A model generated the notes under the pieces. It saw only the letters and a list, made by a program, of their open reading frames with translations. It did not search any database and was not told where the DNA came from. This document shows positions 8,442 to 16,656 of a stretch of 64,000 nucleotides of DNA, piece by piece. Positions within the stretch are counted from its first letter, which is position 1, and each line of letters opens with the position of its first letter. The stretch is taken from NCBI GenBank assembly GCA_964466745.1, contig CAYXOX010000002.1:1-64000 (forward strand), written 5' to 3'. The position numbers were made by a program, and so were the translations under genes. This stretch comes from CAYXOX01 sp964466745 (GTDB lineage Bacteria > Pseudomonadota > Alphaproteobacteria > Rhodobacterales > Rhodobacteraceae).

Positions 8442-9479
8442 ATGAACTTCACAAGACGGACGACGCTGGGCCTCGTGGCCTCGGCGATGCTGGCAACGCC
8501 GGCGCTCGCGCAGGAGATGCCGGCGCCGCTCGACAATCCCGATGACGTCACGATCGCCCTCGTGCGCTACCTGTCGACTGGCGATTTCTTCCAGTCCTAC
8601 CTCGCCGGGGTCGAGGCCCAGGCCGAGGCGCTGGGCGTCAACCTGCGCATCTTCGACAGCCGGCAGGACGCGGCGCTGCAGTCCGACATGGTGGACCAGG
8701 CCATCGCCCTCGGCGTGGACGGCATCATCATCCAGCACGGGCTGACGGAATCCATGCGCGACGCCGCCCAGCGCGCCGTCGATGCCGGCATCGACGTGGT
8801 CGCCTTCGACGTGAACGTCGAGAACGCGGGCATCCCGCAGATCGAGCAGTCCGATTACCTGCTCGGCCAGCTCGCCCTGCAGCAGGCGCTGGAAGACAAC
8901 GGCACGTCGTTCGACGCGGGCTATGTCTACGTTCCCGGCATCGCCCCGCTCGACCGGCGGCACGTCGCCTGGGAAGAGGTGCTCGAGGCCAACCCGGGCA
9001 TCAGCGAGGTCGCCCGCATCGGCACGCTCGACAACCCGATCGCGAATTCCAACGCCAACCAGGCCCGCGCCGCGCTGCAGGCCAACCCGACGATCTCGGT
9101 CTTCTTCGCGCCCTACAACGAGTTCGCCAAGGGGGTGAAGATCGCGGCCGACGAATCCGGCATGAGCGGCGATCTGTCGATCTACTCGGCCGACGTCTCC
9201 ACCGCCGACATCGCGCTGATGCGCGAGCCGGGCAGCCCGTGGAAGGCCACCGTCGCCACCAACCCGGCCGTGGTCGGCGAGGTGTCGGTGCGGGCGCTCG
9301 CGATGATGCTGACGGGCGAGAACCCCGGCGCGCAGGTGATCGTGCCGCCCACGCTCATCACCCAGGCCTTCCTCAACGAGAACGACATCCGCAACATGGA
9401 GGATCTCTCCGCCGCGATGCCGCAGTTCTCCCACGCCGACGTGGCGATGACGGACTGGATGCCGCTGCCGCCCCGCTGA
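8442..9479 (+). CDS. Periplasmic sugar-binding protein of the RbsB/Peripla_BP_4 type
   Basis: A 345-residue secreted protein. Residues 1-23 form a signal peptide with a twin-arginine-like start (FTRRTT), a hydrophobic core and an ALAQ cleavage site. The mature part has the two-lobed ribose-binding layout: repeated QSDMVDQAIALGVDGIIIQHG and DAGIDVVAFDVNVE segments, then the hinge-return region. GGGAGGAAG precedes the start. It supplies substrate to the ABC permease; because it is expected in excess, the hairpin behind it at 9492-9516 may lower expression of the next genes. Confidence 0.9.
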   Translation: MNFTRRTTLGLVASAMLATPALAQEMPAPLDNPDDVTIALVRYLSTGDFFQSYLAGVEAQAEALGVNLRIFDSRQDAALQSDMVDQAIALGVDGIIIQHGLTESMRDAAQRAVDAGIDVVAFDVNVENAGIPQIEQSDYLLGQLALQQALEDNGTSFDAGYVYVPGIAPLDRRHVAWEEVLEANPGISEVARIGTLDNPIANSNANQARAALQANPTISVFFAPYNEFAKGVKIAADESGMSGDLSIYSADVSTADIALMREPGSPWKATVATNPAVVGEVSVRALAMMLTGENPGAQVIVPPTLITQAFLNENDIRNMEDLSAAMPQFSHADVAMTDWMPLPPR

Positions 9480-9491
9480 CGGCCCGCAACC

Positions 9492-9516
9492 GGCCCCGCG
9501 ACGCCGCCGCGGGGCC
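9492..9516 (+). terminator. Strong hairpin after the binding-protein gene (attenuator or processing site)
   Basis: Arms GGCCCCGCG and CGCGGGGCC are a perfect 9-bp pair around a 7-base loop, starting 12 bases after the binding-protein stop and followed by TTCC, not a T-run. Such hairpins after binding-protein genes commonly stabilise the upstream mRNA or partly terminate, so the transketolase and RuBisCO-like genes may be expressed at a lower level. Confidence 0.6.
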
Positions 9517-9610
9517 TTCCGGCCGCGCCCTCCGGGGTGCGGCCGCCCCCACCGCGCCCCCCGGGGCGCACCCCACGCAAGAACCGCACGAAGGAAAGGA
9601 TGCGCCCTCG

Positions 9611-10561
9611 ATGTCGGAGCCCGCGCTCAGGAACGAACGATCCACCGAGGAGATCGCCCACGGCATCCGCTGCCGGGTGTTCGAGCACACGATGCGCAAC
9701 AACGGCGGCTACATCAGCCAGGCCTGTTCGGCGGCCGAGCAGTTCGCCTGGCTCTACAACGAGGAGCTGCGGCTCGGCCCGCCGACGCTGCCGATGATCC
9801 CGCGGCCCTTCGGGGGCGTGCCCTCGGCGGACAACCCCGGGTATCACACCGGCGCCGGCTACAACGGCCCCGCCGCGCCCGAGTTCGACAGGCTCTTCAT
9901 CGCGCCCGCCCATTACGCGCTCGTCGCCTACGCCACGCTCATCGAGGTGGGGCGCATGGCGCCCGAGGGCATCGAGATGTTCAACAAGGACGGCTCCTCG
10001 GTGGAGATGATCGGGGCCGAGCACAGCCCCGGCATGGAGGTCCACAACGGTACGCTGGGAATCGGCTTCTCCACGGCGGCGGGCCTCGCCTGGGGCCGCA
10101 AGCGCAAGGGCGAGCCCGGGCGCACCTGGGTCTACATGTCCGACGGCGAGGTACAGGAAGGCCAGACATGGGAGGCCATCGCCGCCGCAGCCCACCACGG
10201 GATCGACACGCTCTACGCGATCATGGACGTGAACCGCCAGCAGTGCGACGGCGCCATGAAGGACGTGATGGAGGTGGGCGACATCGCTCGAAAGATCGAG
10301 GCTTTCGGCGGCGTCGCCGTCTGGATCGACGGCCACGATCTCGATGCCATGCGCGCGGCGGTGCAGACGCCGCACCGCGGCAAGCCGCTCATCATCCTCG
10401 CCAATTCCAGCCCCTTCCGGGGCATGCCCTCGCTCCAGCTGCGCTTCCCGCGCCTGCACTACGTCCGCTTCAAGTCCGAGGAGGAGCGCGCGCGCATGAA
10501 CCGCGAGATCGCCCGGTCGCTGAAGGTGGCGCCCATCGAGTACGGGCAGAAGGAGCACTGA
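9611..10561 (+). CDS. Transketolase-like protein, N-terminal (TPP-binding) subunit
   Basis: A 316-residue half-transketolase. The thiamine-diphosphate motif is SDGEVQEGQTWEA followed by MDVNRQQCDG, supplying the acidic residues and Asn for metal binding. AEHSPGMEVHNGTLGIG matches the substrate-side histidine region. The next gene, one base away, supplies the C-terminal half, so the two together would make one transketolase. Split transketolases occur in specialised pathways, for example apulose-4-phosphate cleavage by AptAB. The substrate here is unknown; co-transcription with an importer and a RuBisCO-like gene suggests a dedicated catabolic ketose phosphate, not the central pentose pathway. 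Confidence 0.88.
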   Translation: MSEPALRNERSTEEIAHGIRCRVFEHTMRNNGGYISQACSAAEQFAWLYNEELRLGPPTLPMIPRPFGGVPSADNPGYHTGAGYNGPAAPEFDRLFIAPAHYALVAYATLIEVGRMAPEGIEMFNKDGSSVEMIGAEHSPGMEVHNGTLGIGFSTAAGLAWGRKRKGEPGRTWVYMSDGEVQEGQTWEAIAAAAHHGIDTLYAIMDVNRQQCDGAMKDVMEVGDIARKIEAFGGVAVWIDGHDLDAMRAAVQTPHRGKPLIILANSSPFRGMPSLQLRFPRLHYVRFKSEEERARMNREIARSLKVAPIEYGQKEH

Positions 10562-10562
10562 G

Positions 10563-11567
10563 ATGGTCGAGATGGTGAACCGGCCCTACGAGAGGGCCTT
10601 CGAGAAACATGCCCGCGCCAACCCCGAGGTGCTCTGCCTCTCGGCCGATCTCACCTCCTCCTGCGAGATCGACAAGTTCCGCGACAGGTATCCCGAGCAG
10701 TTCCTCTCGCTGGGGATGGCCGAGCAGAACATGATGTCCTTCGCCGGCGGGCTGGGCCTCGCCGGTTTCCGGCCCTTCATCCACTCTTTCGGCGTGTTCC
10801 TCTACCGCCGCCCCTACGATCAGCTCATGGCCTCCATCGCCTATCCCCGGCGCAAGGTGCGGCTGATGGGCTTCCTGCCGGGGGTGACCACTCCCGGCGG
10901 CATGACGCACCAGGCCATCGAGGACATCGCGGTGATGCGCTCGATCCCCAACATGACGGTGCTGGAGACGGGCGACGCCACGGAGGTGGAATCGATCTGC
11001 GAGGCGGCCGACAGCATCGACGGCCCGGTCTACTGCCGCGTGCTGCGCGGAACGGTGCCGCGCCTCTTCGATACCCCCATCGAGGTGGGGCGGATGCGCG
11101 AGCTTTCCCTCGGCGAGGACGTGCTCGTCGTCACCTCCGGCATCACCACCGAGGAGGCCCTGCGCGCGCGGGGGGCGCTCGAAACCGCGGGCGTCTCGGT
11201 CCGGCACCTGCACCTGAACACCATCAAGCCCTTCGACGCGGCGGCGATGCTCGATCACATCGGCTCCGTCCGGCGGGGCGTGGTGACGCTGGAGAACCAC
11301 GTCACCGAGGGCGGCATCGGCTCGCTGCTGGCCGAGATCATGGCCGATCACGGGGTGGGCAAGCGCCTCGTCCGGCTGGGGCTGAAGGATACCTACGCCC
11401 ACGGCGGCTCGCGGCCCTACCTGATGAAGTACTACGGGCTCGACGCCACCGCCCTCGTGGCGGGCGTGGGCGATCTGCTGGGCGAGGATCTCGGCATCAC
11501 CGAGGCGATGCTGGCCGCGGCGCGCGTGGAGGCGGTGCATTCCACCGAGAAGGCCGAGGCGCTGTGA
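10563..11567 (+). CDS. Transketolase-like protein, C-terminal (pyrimidine-binding) subunit
   Basis: A 334-residue partner of the preceding gene. It contains the pyrimidine-binding domain with the catalytic glutamate in LSLGMAEQNMMSFA (around residue 60), PGGMTHQAIEDIA, and a C-terminal transketolase domain (~200-320). The start is one base past the stop of the N-terminal subunit and its own stop overlaps the GTG of the RuBisCO-like gene, so the three are very probably translated together. A second ATG four codons in is also possible. Confidence 0.88.
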   Translation: MVEMVNRPYERAFEKHARANPEVLCLSADLTSSCEIDKFRDRYPEQFLSLGMAEQNMMSFAGGLGLAGFRPFIHSFGVFLYRRPYDQLMASIAYPRRKVRLMGFLPGVTTPGGMTHQAIEDIAVMRSIPNMTVLETGDATEVESICEAADSIDGPVYCRVLRGTVPRLFDTPIEVGRMRELSLGEDVLVVTSGITTEEALRARGALETAGVSVRHLHLNTIKPFDAAAMLDHIGSVRRGVVTLENHVTEGGIGSLLAEIMADHGVGKRLVRLGLKDTYAHGGSRPYLMKYYGLDATALVAGVGDLLGEDLGITEAMLAAARVEAVHSTEKAEAL

Positions 11568-12673
11568 GCCGGTTCCACGTCACCTACCGCGTCTTCGCAC
11601 CGAACGCCGCCGAGGCACGCGCCCGCGCCGGGGAAATCGCGCTGGAACAGACCGTGGAGGTGCCCCGCGAGATGGTGCCCGCGGGATTCATCGCCGACGA
11701 GATCGTCGGGCGGGTCGAGGAGATCGGCGCCGAGGCCGAGGGCCGCTTCCGCGCAACCGTTTCCTACTCGCCGGAAAGCACGGGCACCGAGCTGCCGCAG
11801 CTTCTCAACGTGATCTTCGGCAATTCCTCCATCCAGAAGGGCCTCAAGGTGACGGGGCTCGATCTCGGCCCGCTGGCGGCGGCCTTTCCCGGTGCGCGCT
11901 TCGGCATCGAGGGCATCCGCCGCCTTGCCGGCGCGCCGAAGGGGCCGCTGATCGCGCCGGTGCTCAAGCCCCAGGGCTCCTCGCCCGAAGCGCTCGCGCG
12001 CATCGCCGAGCGGTGCGCGCGCGCCGGGGCGCAGGTCATCAAGGAGGATCACGGGCTCACCGACCAGCCGGTGCATTCCTTCCGCGCGCGGGTGGAGGCG
12101 ATCGGCGCCGCCGTCGCCCGGTCCAACGCCGATCGGGAGGGGACCTCGCTCTACTTCGCCAACCTCGCCGGCCGCACCGAGGACCTGATGGAGAACGCCC
12201 GCTTCGCCAAGGCCGCGGGCGCGCACGGTTTCCTCGTCATGCCGGGCCTCTTCGGCTTCGATCTGGTGCGCCGCGTCGCCGAGGCGCCCGGGCTCGGCCT
12301 GCCCATCATGACCCACCCGAGCTTTCTCGGCCCCCACGTGCTCTCCGAGGACACCGGCTTCACCCACGGCATGATGTTCGGCACGCTCCAGCGCCTCGCG
12401 GGCTCGGACATCTCGGTGTTCCCCAATTTCGGCGGCCGCTTCGGCTTCACCGAGGCGCAGTGCAGCGAGATCGTGGCCGCCTGCCAGGATCCCGCGGGCA
12501 TCGGCCCGCCGATGCTGCCCTCGCCCGGCGGCGGCATGAGCCCGCAGCGCGCCGCCGGCATGCGCGCGATGTACGGGGACGACACCGTCTTCCTGCTGGG
12601 CGGCTCGCTCCTGCGCCACGGCGACGGGATCGGCGAGGCCGTCGCGGCGCTGCTCGGCGCGATGTCGGGCTGA
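11564..12673 (+). CDS. RuBisCO-like protein (form IV RuBisCO large-subunit family)
   Basis: A 369-residue protein with the RuBisCO fold: an N-terminal alpha/beta domain to ~115 and a TIM barrel after. Alignable active-site elements are LKPQGSS (Lys135, like Lys175 of RuBisCO) and VIKEDHG (Lys160 like the carbamylated Lys201, Asp162 like Asp203, with His163 where RuBisCO has Glu204). The loop-6 region reads SVFPNFGGRFG, with no obvious lysine. It should therefore not fix CO2. Known relatives act as enolases, isomerases or transcarboxylase/hydrolases on phosphorylated sugars. It starts at GTG overlapping the transketolase stop and ends the rightward operon. Beside mtnK and mtnA, a methylthiopentulose phosphate is one candidate substrate; an apionate-pathway type substrate is another. 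Confidence 0.88.
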   Translation: MSRFHVTYRVFAPNAAEARARAGEIALEQTVEVPREMVPAGFIADEIVGRVEEIGAEAEGRFRATVSYSPESTGTELPQLLNVIFGNSSIQKGLKVTGLDLGPLAAAFPGARFGIEGIRRLAGAPKGPLIAPVLKPQGSSPEALARIAERCARAGAQVIKEDHGLTDQPVHSFRARVEAIGAAVARSNADREGTSLYFANLAGRTEDLMENARFAKAAGAHGFLVMPGLFGFDLVRRVAEAPGLGLPIMTHPSFLGPHVLSEDTGFTHGMMFGTLQRLAGSDISVFPNFGGRFGFTEAQCSEIVAACQDPAGIGPPMLPSPGGGMSPQRAAGMRAMYGDDTVFLLGGSLLRHGDGIGEAVAALLGAMSG

Positions 12674-12740
12674 CGCGCCGGCCGCCGGCCTCTCCGGCGC
12701 GCCGCCCGCGGCCCCGCGCCCCGGGGGGCGGCCGGCCGGC

Positions 12741-13406
12741 TCAGGCCATCCCGAGGTTGCGCGCCAGCGCGTTGGCGAGGTGGCGGCTGATCGCGTCCTC
12801 CGCCGCGGCGGGATCGCGCGCGAGGCCGGCCTCCAGCACCTCCAGGTGCTCCCGCACCGAGGTGAGGGCCGCGCGCGGATAGACCACCTGCTTGACCTTG
12901 ATCACCTGCGCCATCAGCCGCAGCCGACGGTAGGCCGCGTCCACCAGCTCGTTGTCGAGCGCGGCCACCAGCGCGGGGTGAAACTCATCCTCCAGCGCGC
13001 TCAGCCGATCGGTGACGTTGGCGTTGGGTTCGAGGGCCGCGAAGTGCGCTGCCGCCTCCTCGTGGCGCGCAACGAGGCGCCGCACCTCCGCCTCGGGCGC
13101 CGTCCGGGCGAAGCCTTGGGCCGCCGGGCGCTCGATCATGGTGCGAAACTGGAAGGTGGAGCGCACGAGGTCCGTGGTCGGGCGGATCACCTCGATGCCC
13201 GAGCGCGGGTGGATCTTGAGCACGCCGTCGGTTTCCAGGATGCGCAGCGCGTCGCGCAGCGGGCCCACGGGCACCTGCGTGACCTCCGCCAGCTCGCCCT
13301 GGGTGAGCCGCGCGCCCATCGGCAGCCGCGAGGCGAAGAGCGCTTCGAGGATGCGCTCGTAGGCGAGCTCCGAGAGCAGGGGCGCCGGGTGATCCTTCAT
13401 GGCCAA
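12741..13406 (-). CDS. GntR-family (FadR-like) transcriptional regulator
   Basis: A 221-residue regulator. Residues ~12-75 form the GntR winged helix (MGARLTQGELAEVTQVPVGP, ILETDGVLKIHPRSGIEVI). Residues ~85-215 are an all-helical FCD ligand domain with the typical Asp/His metal ligands (LEDEFHPALV; REHLEVLEAG). It is divergent from the enolase-family gene and convergent with the RuBisCO-like gene. It most likely controls the enolase/ABC operon, with a sugar acid as effector; this is inferred from the shared promoter region. Confidence 0.88.
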   Translation of the reverse strand: MAMKDHPAPLLSELAYERILEALFASRLPMGARLTQGELAEVTQVPVGPLRDALRILETDGVLKIHPRSGIEVIRPTTDLVRSTFQFRTMIERPAAQGFARTAPEAEVRRLVARHEEAAAHFAALEPNANVTDRLSALEDEFHPALVAALDNELVDAAYRRLRLMAQVIKVKQVVYPRAALTSVREHLEVLEAGLARDPAAAEDAISRHLANALARNLGMA

Positions 13407-13420
13407 TTCCTACGGGCAGG

Positions 13421-13485
13421 CTTGTGGGTTCACAAGAGATGAGTTACCCAGATTGATATATCAGATTCCCTGACTGCGATATCAA
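13421..13485. promoter_or_regulatory. Inverted repeats in the GntR/enolase divergent promoter
   Basis: Two sites are visible. CTTGTGGGTTCACAAG at 13421-13436 has perfect 6-bp arms, matches the TTGT-ACAA pattern of FadR-type operators, and begins 15 bases upstream of the GntR start. TGATATATCA at 13454-13463 is a perfect palindrome; TTGATAT at 13453-13459 is repeated in inverted form as ATATCAA at 13479-13485, just before the enolase start. Autoregulation plus control of the catabolic operon is the likely role. Confidence 0.6.
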
Positions 13486-13492
13486 CGTGCCC

Positions 13493-14447
13493 ATGAACCG
13501 CCTCGCGAACTTCCGCATCACGCGCTTCGAGTTTCGCCGCGACCGCGTGATCGGCGACAGCCAGGTGCGCTTCGATGCCTTCCACGGCCTCGCGCTGGAA
13601 CTGGAGGATCGCGGCGGTCGCACCGGCCTCGGCTTCGCCCACGCCCTGTGGGAGGCATATCCCCCGCAGTCCGAGCTGGAGCGCGTCTTCGCCGCCGCGG
13701 TCTGGCCGCGCCTCGAGGGCAAGGTGCCCGGCGAGATCGTCAACCGGGTCGAACGCCCCCGCGGCGGCAACCGGCGCGACGCCGATCACGGCTTCGGCGA
13801 GGCGCTGCAGATCGCGCTGTGGGATCTCGCCGCCCAGCAGGCCGGGCTGCCGCTGGCCCGCTTTCTCGGCGGCGCCCGCGAAAGCGTGCCCGTCTACGCC
13901 TCCGGCCTCGATTTCCACATGGACGACAGCGCCTTCGCCGCCTTCTTCGCGCGCGCCGCCGATCTCGGGTTCACGGCCTTCAAGATCAAGGTCGGCCACC
14001 CGGACGCCGAGTGGGATCTCGCGCGGCTCGATCTGCTGCGCGCCACGGTGGGCCCCAAGGCCGGCGTGATGATCGACGCCAACGAGGCGTGGTCTCCCAA
14101 GGAGGCCGCGGTGCGGCTGGCGCTCTTCCGCAAGGCCGGTCATGCGCTCACCTGGGTGGAAGACCCGATCCTGCGCGACGATTTCGAGGGGCTGCGGGCG
14201 CTTTCGGCCGCCCATCCCTGGACGCTGATCAACTCCGGCGAATACCTCGATCTCTCGGGGCGGGCGCGGCTCCTGATGGCCCGCGCGACCGATATCCTCA
14301 ACGTGCANNNNNNNNNNNNNNNNNNNNNNNNNNNNNNNNNNNNNNNNNNNNNNNNNNNNNNNNNNNNNNNNNNNNNNNNNNNNNNNNNNNNNNNNNNNNN
14401 NNNNNNNCTGCACCATCCTGCAAGACCACGCGAAAGCCCCCGCCTGA
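13493..14447 (+). CDS. Enolase-superfamily (mandelate racemase/muconate lactonising type) sugar-acid dehydratase, interrupted by a gap
   Basis: About 272 residues are visible before the N-run. The N-terminal capping domain runs to ~120; the barrel shows FKIKVG (the KxK acid/base pair near residue 164), then metal ligands in MIDANEAW, WVEDPI and NSGEYL. These define the mandelate racemase subgroup, which abstracts the alpha proton of a sugar acid. The family is near 370 residues, so roughly 100 are lost in the gap. A frame after the gap ends CTILQDHAKAPA at 14447 and may be the true C-terminus; this is uncertain. Together with the following ABC importer it suggests uptake and dehydration of an aldonate or aldarate. 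The ATG is preceded in frame by a GTG at 13487. Confidence 0.8.
14308..14407. other. Assembly gap (100 N) inside the enolase-family gene
   Basis: One hundred N bases of placeholder length. The protein family predicts nearer 300 missing bases. Confidence 0.95.
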
Positions 14448-14474
14448 GGGGCGAAACACCCGGGAGGAACCCAC

Positions 14475-15695
14475 ATGCGAACGACCCTACTGCTGTCAAC
14501 CGCCGCCCTCTTTGCCGGGGCCGCCGCCTCCGCCCAGGAGCTCACCGTCTGGGATTGGAAATCGGGCGACCCGGTGACGTTCGGTTACTACGACAGCGCG
14601 CGCGAGGCCTTCGAGGCGGCCCACCCGGGCGCCAGCGTCAATTTCGTCGTCCAGCCGCACGACCAGTACTACACGCTGCTCGGCACCGCGCTGGCCTCGG
14701 GCCAGGGGCCCGACGTGATCCTGCTGCACGGCGGCGCGCAGACGACCACGCGCACCGACTCGCTCGTCGATCTCAACGCGCTGGCCTCGGGCTTCGCCGG
14801 GCTCGATGCCTTCTCGGCCGATGGCGATGTCTATGCGCTGCCCATCACCATCCAGGGCTTCGCCGTCTACTACAACAAGGCCCGCTACGCCGAGGCCGGG
14901 CTCGATCCCGAGGCCCCGCCGCAAACCTACGCCGAGCTTACCGCCGCCTGCGAGGCGATCGCGGCGGCGGGCGAGGTGCCCTGCTTCGCGATGGGCAACA
15001 AGGAGGGCTTCGGCGGGGAGTTCATGGTCACGCTGGCCACCGCCAACAGCTTCACCGGGGCCGACTACGCGGCCTGGGTGGCCGGCGAGATGCCCTGGAC
15101 CGATCCCAAGGTGCGGGCCATCGCCGAGCTCTGGGTCGATGGCGCCGCCCGCGGCTGGTACCAGCCCGGAGCCAACTCCACCGCAAAGTTCATGGACGAA
15201 TACGAGATCTTCATGCGCGGCGACGCCGCCCACACGGTGGGCCTGCTGTCGGATGTCGCGCACTGGAAGCAGTTCGAGGAATTCCTCGGCACCGATGGCG
15301 TGGGCGTCTTCGCCTTCCCGACGCCGGGCGCCGAAACGGCGCGGCTGCCCTTCGCCGGCGGCATCGGCTGGGCGGTTTCGGCCAACACCGACGAGCCCGA
15401 CCTGGCGCTCTCGCTGGTGGAGATCCTCGCCGACGCCGAGCGCCAGGCCGTCTTCGCGGTGGATACCGGTGCGCTGCCGGCGAACACCGCGGTGGATACC
15501 TCGGGCCTTTCGAGCCCCACCCTCGCGCAGATCCTCGGGATCATGAGTGCCGCGCCCGCCGGGATGCCCCATGCGCTCCTCAACCCCGCCGTCATGGAGG
15601 AGTGGAAACGCCAGTCGCAACTGCTGATCAATGGCGAGACCGATGTCGAGGCCGCGCTGGAGGTGATGGAAGCCGCGCGGCTGGCCAATCTCTGA
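14475..15695 (+). CDS. Extracellular sugar-binding protein of a MalE-type ABC importer
   Basis: A 406-residue family 1 solute-binding protein. Residues 1-20 are a Sec signal peptide ending ASAQE. The mature region has the expected VWDWKSGDP start, GQGPDVILLHGG, the YYNKARYAEAGLDPE ligand-loop stretch, and GGIGWAVSANTDEPDLAL late in the protein. GGGAGGAACCC precedes the ATG. It follows the enolase-family gene and leads two permeases and an ATPase, so it probably binds the sugar or sugar acid that enzyme acts on. Confidence 0.9.
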   Translation: MRTTLLLSTAALFAGAAASAQELTVWDWKSGDPVTFGYYDSAREAFEAAHPGASVNFVVQPHDQYYTLLGTALASGQGPDVILLHGGAQTTTRTDSLVDLNALASGFAGLDAFSADGDVYALPITIQGFAVYYNKARYAEAGLDPEAPPQTYAELTAACEAIAAAGEVPCFAMGNKEGFGGEFMVTLATANSFTGADYAAWVAGEMPWTDPKVRAIAELWVDGAARGWYQPGANSTAKFMDEYEIFMRGDAAHTVGLLSDVAHWKQFEEFLGTDGVGVFAFPTPGAETARLPFAGGIGWAVSANTDEPDLALSLVEILADAERQAVFAVDTGALPANTAVDTSGLSSPTLAQILGIMSAAPAGMPHALLNPAVMEEWKRQSQLLINGETDVEAALEVMEAARLANL

Positions 15696-15701
15696 TCGAA
15701 C

Positions 15702-15739
15702 GGGCCGGGGGAGGGGGGCACGCCCCCGTCCCGCGGCCC
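15702..15739 (+). terminator. Strong hairpin between binding-protein and permease genes
   Basis: Nested arms GGGCC/GGCCC, GGGA/TCCC and GGGGG/CCCCC close a CACG tetraloop directly after the binding-protein stop. There is no T-run. It probably protects the upstream mRNA and lowers read-through into the permeases, mirroring the hairpin at 9492-9516 in the first importer operon. Confidence 0.55.
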
Positions 15740-15755
15740 CGGGGCACGCCGCACC

Positions 15756-16655
15756 ATGACCCAGACCGTTGCGAAAGGCAGCGCGGCGCGGCCGCGCCGC
15801 GCCGGCTCCCGCGCCGAGCGCCGGTTCGCCGTGCTCTGCCTCCTTCCGGCGGTGGCGCTGCTGCTGGTGTTCCGCATCGTCCCGCTCGGCTGGGGCTTCG
15901 TGCTCTCGCTGCGGCCCGATGGCGGCGGTCCGACCGGGTTCGGGAACTACGCCGCCGCCGCGGCCGACCCCACCTTCCGGCAGTCCATGACCAACACGGT
16001 GCTGCTGCTGGCGACCCTCCCGGTCTGGGTGATGCTGCCGATGCTGCTGGCGATCCTGATCCACACCGGTGTGCCCGGCGGCCGGCTCTTCCGGGCGGTG
16101 TATTTCCTGCCGGCGGTGCTCTCCTCGGTGATCGTGGGCGCGATCTTCAACGTGGTGCTGCGCTTCGACGGCTCGCTCAACGCGGCGCTGGGCGTGTTCG
16201 GCTTCGATGCGGTCGATTGGCTCGGCTCCTCCTCCACCGCGCTGTGGAGCCTGATCGCTGTGCAGCTCTGGGCCACCTTCGGGATGTCGGTGCTGATCTT
16301 CCTCGCAGGGCTCTCCACCGTGCCCGACGATATCGTCGAGGCGGCCCGGATCGACGGCGCGCGCTTCTGGCAGCGCCTCTTTCTCATCGTCATCCCCTCG
16401 CTTCGCCCGATCATTGAGTTCGTGGCCGTGGTCACCACCATCGGCGTGCTGACCTCCATGTTCGGGCTGATCTACGTGCTCACCGGCGGCGGGCCCGGAG
16501 CCTCCTCGACCCTGCCGGAATTCCTCATCTGGCTGGAGCAGGGCCGCCTCAACCGCCCGGGCCGGGCCTCGGCGATCTCGATCTTTCTCTTCGTGATGAT
16601 GGCGGGCGTCGCCTGGGCGCAGATCCGCATCATGACGCGCAACGCGAGGATCTGA
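15756..16655 (+). CDS. Sugar ABC transporter permease (MalF/UgpA type)
   Basis: A 299-residue inner-membrane protein with six predicted helices. The EAA loop that docks the ATPase reads VEAARIDGARFWQRLFLIVIP (about residues 194-214). The first ~30 residues are basic and cytoplasmic. It lies two bases before the second permease and belongs to the operon running from 13493 to 18563. Confidence 0.9.
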   Translation: MTQTVAKGSAARPRRAGSRAERRFAVLCLLPAVALLLVFRIVPLGWGFVLSLRPDGGGPTGFGNYAAAAADPTFRQSMTNTVLLLATLPVWVMLPMLLAILIHTGVPGGRLFRAVYFLPAVLSSVIVGAIFNVVLRFDGSLNAALGVFGFDAVDWLGSSSTALWSLIAVQLWATFGMSVLIFLAGLSTVPDDIVEAARIDGARFWQRLFLIVIPSLRPIIEFVAVVTTIGVLTSMFGLIYVLTGGGPGASSTLPEFLIWLEQGRLNRPGRASAISIFLFVMMAGVAWAQIRIMTRNARI

Positions 16656-16656
16656 G

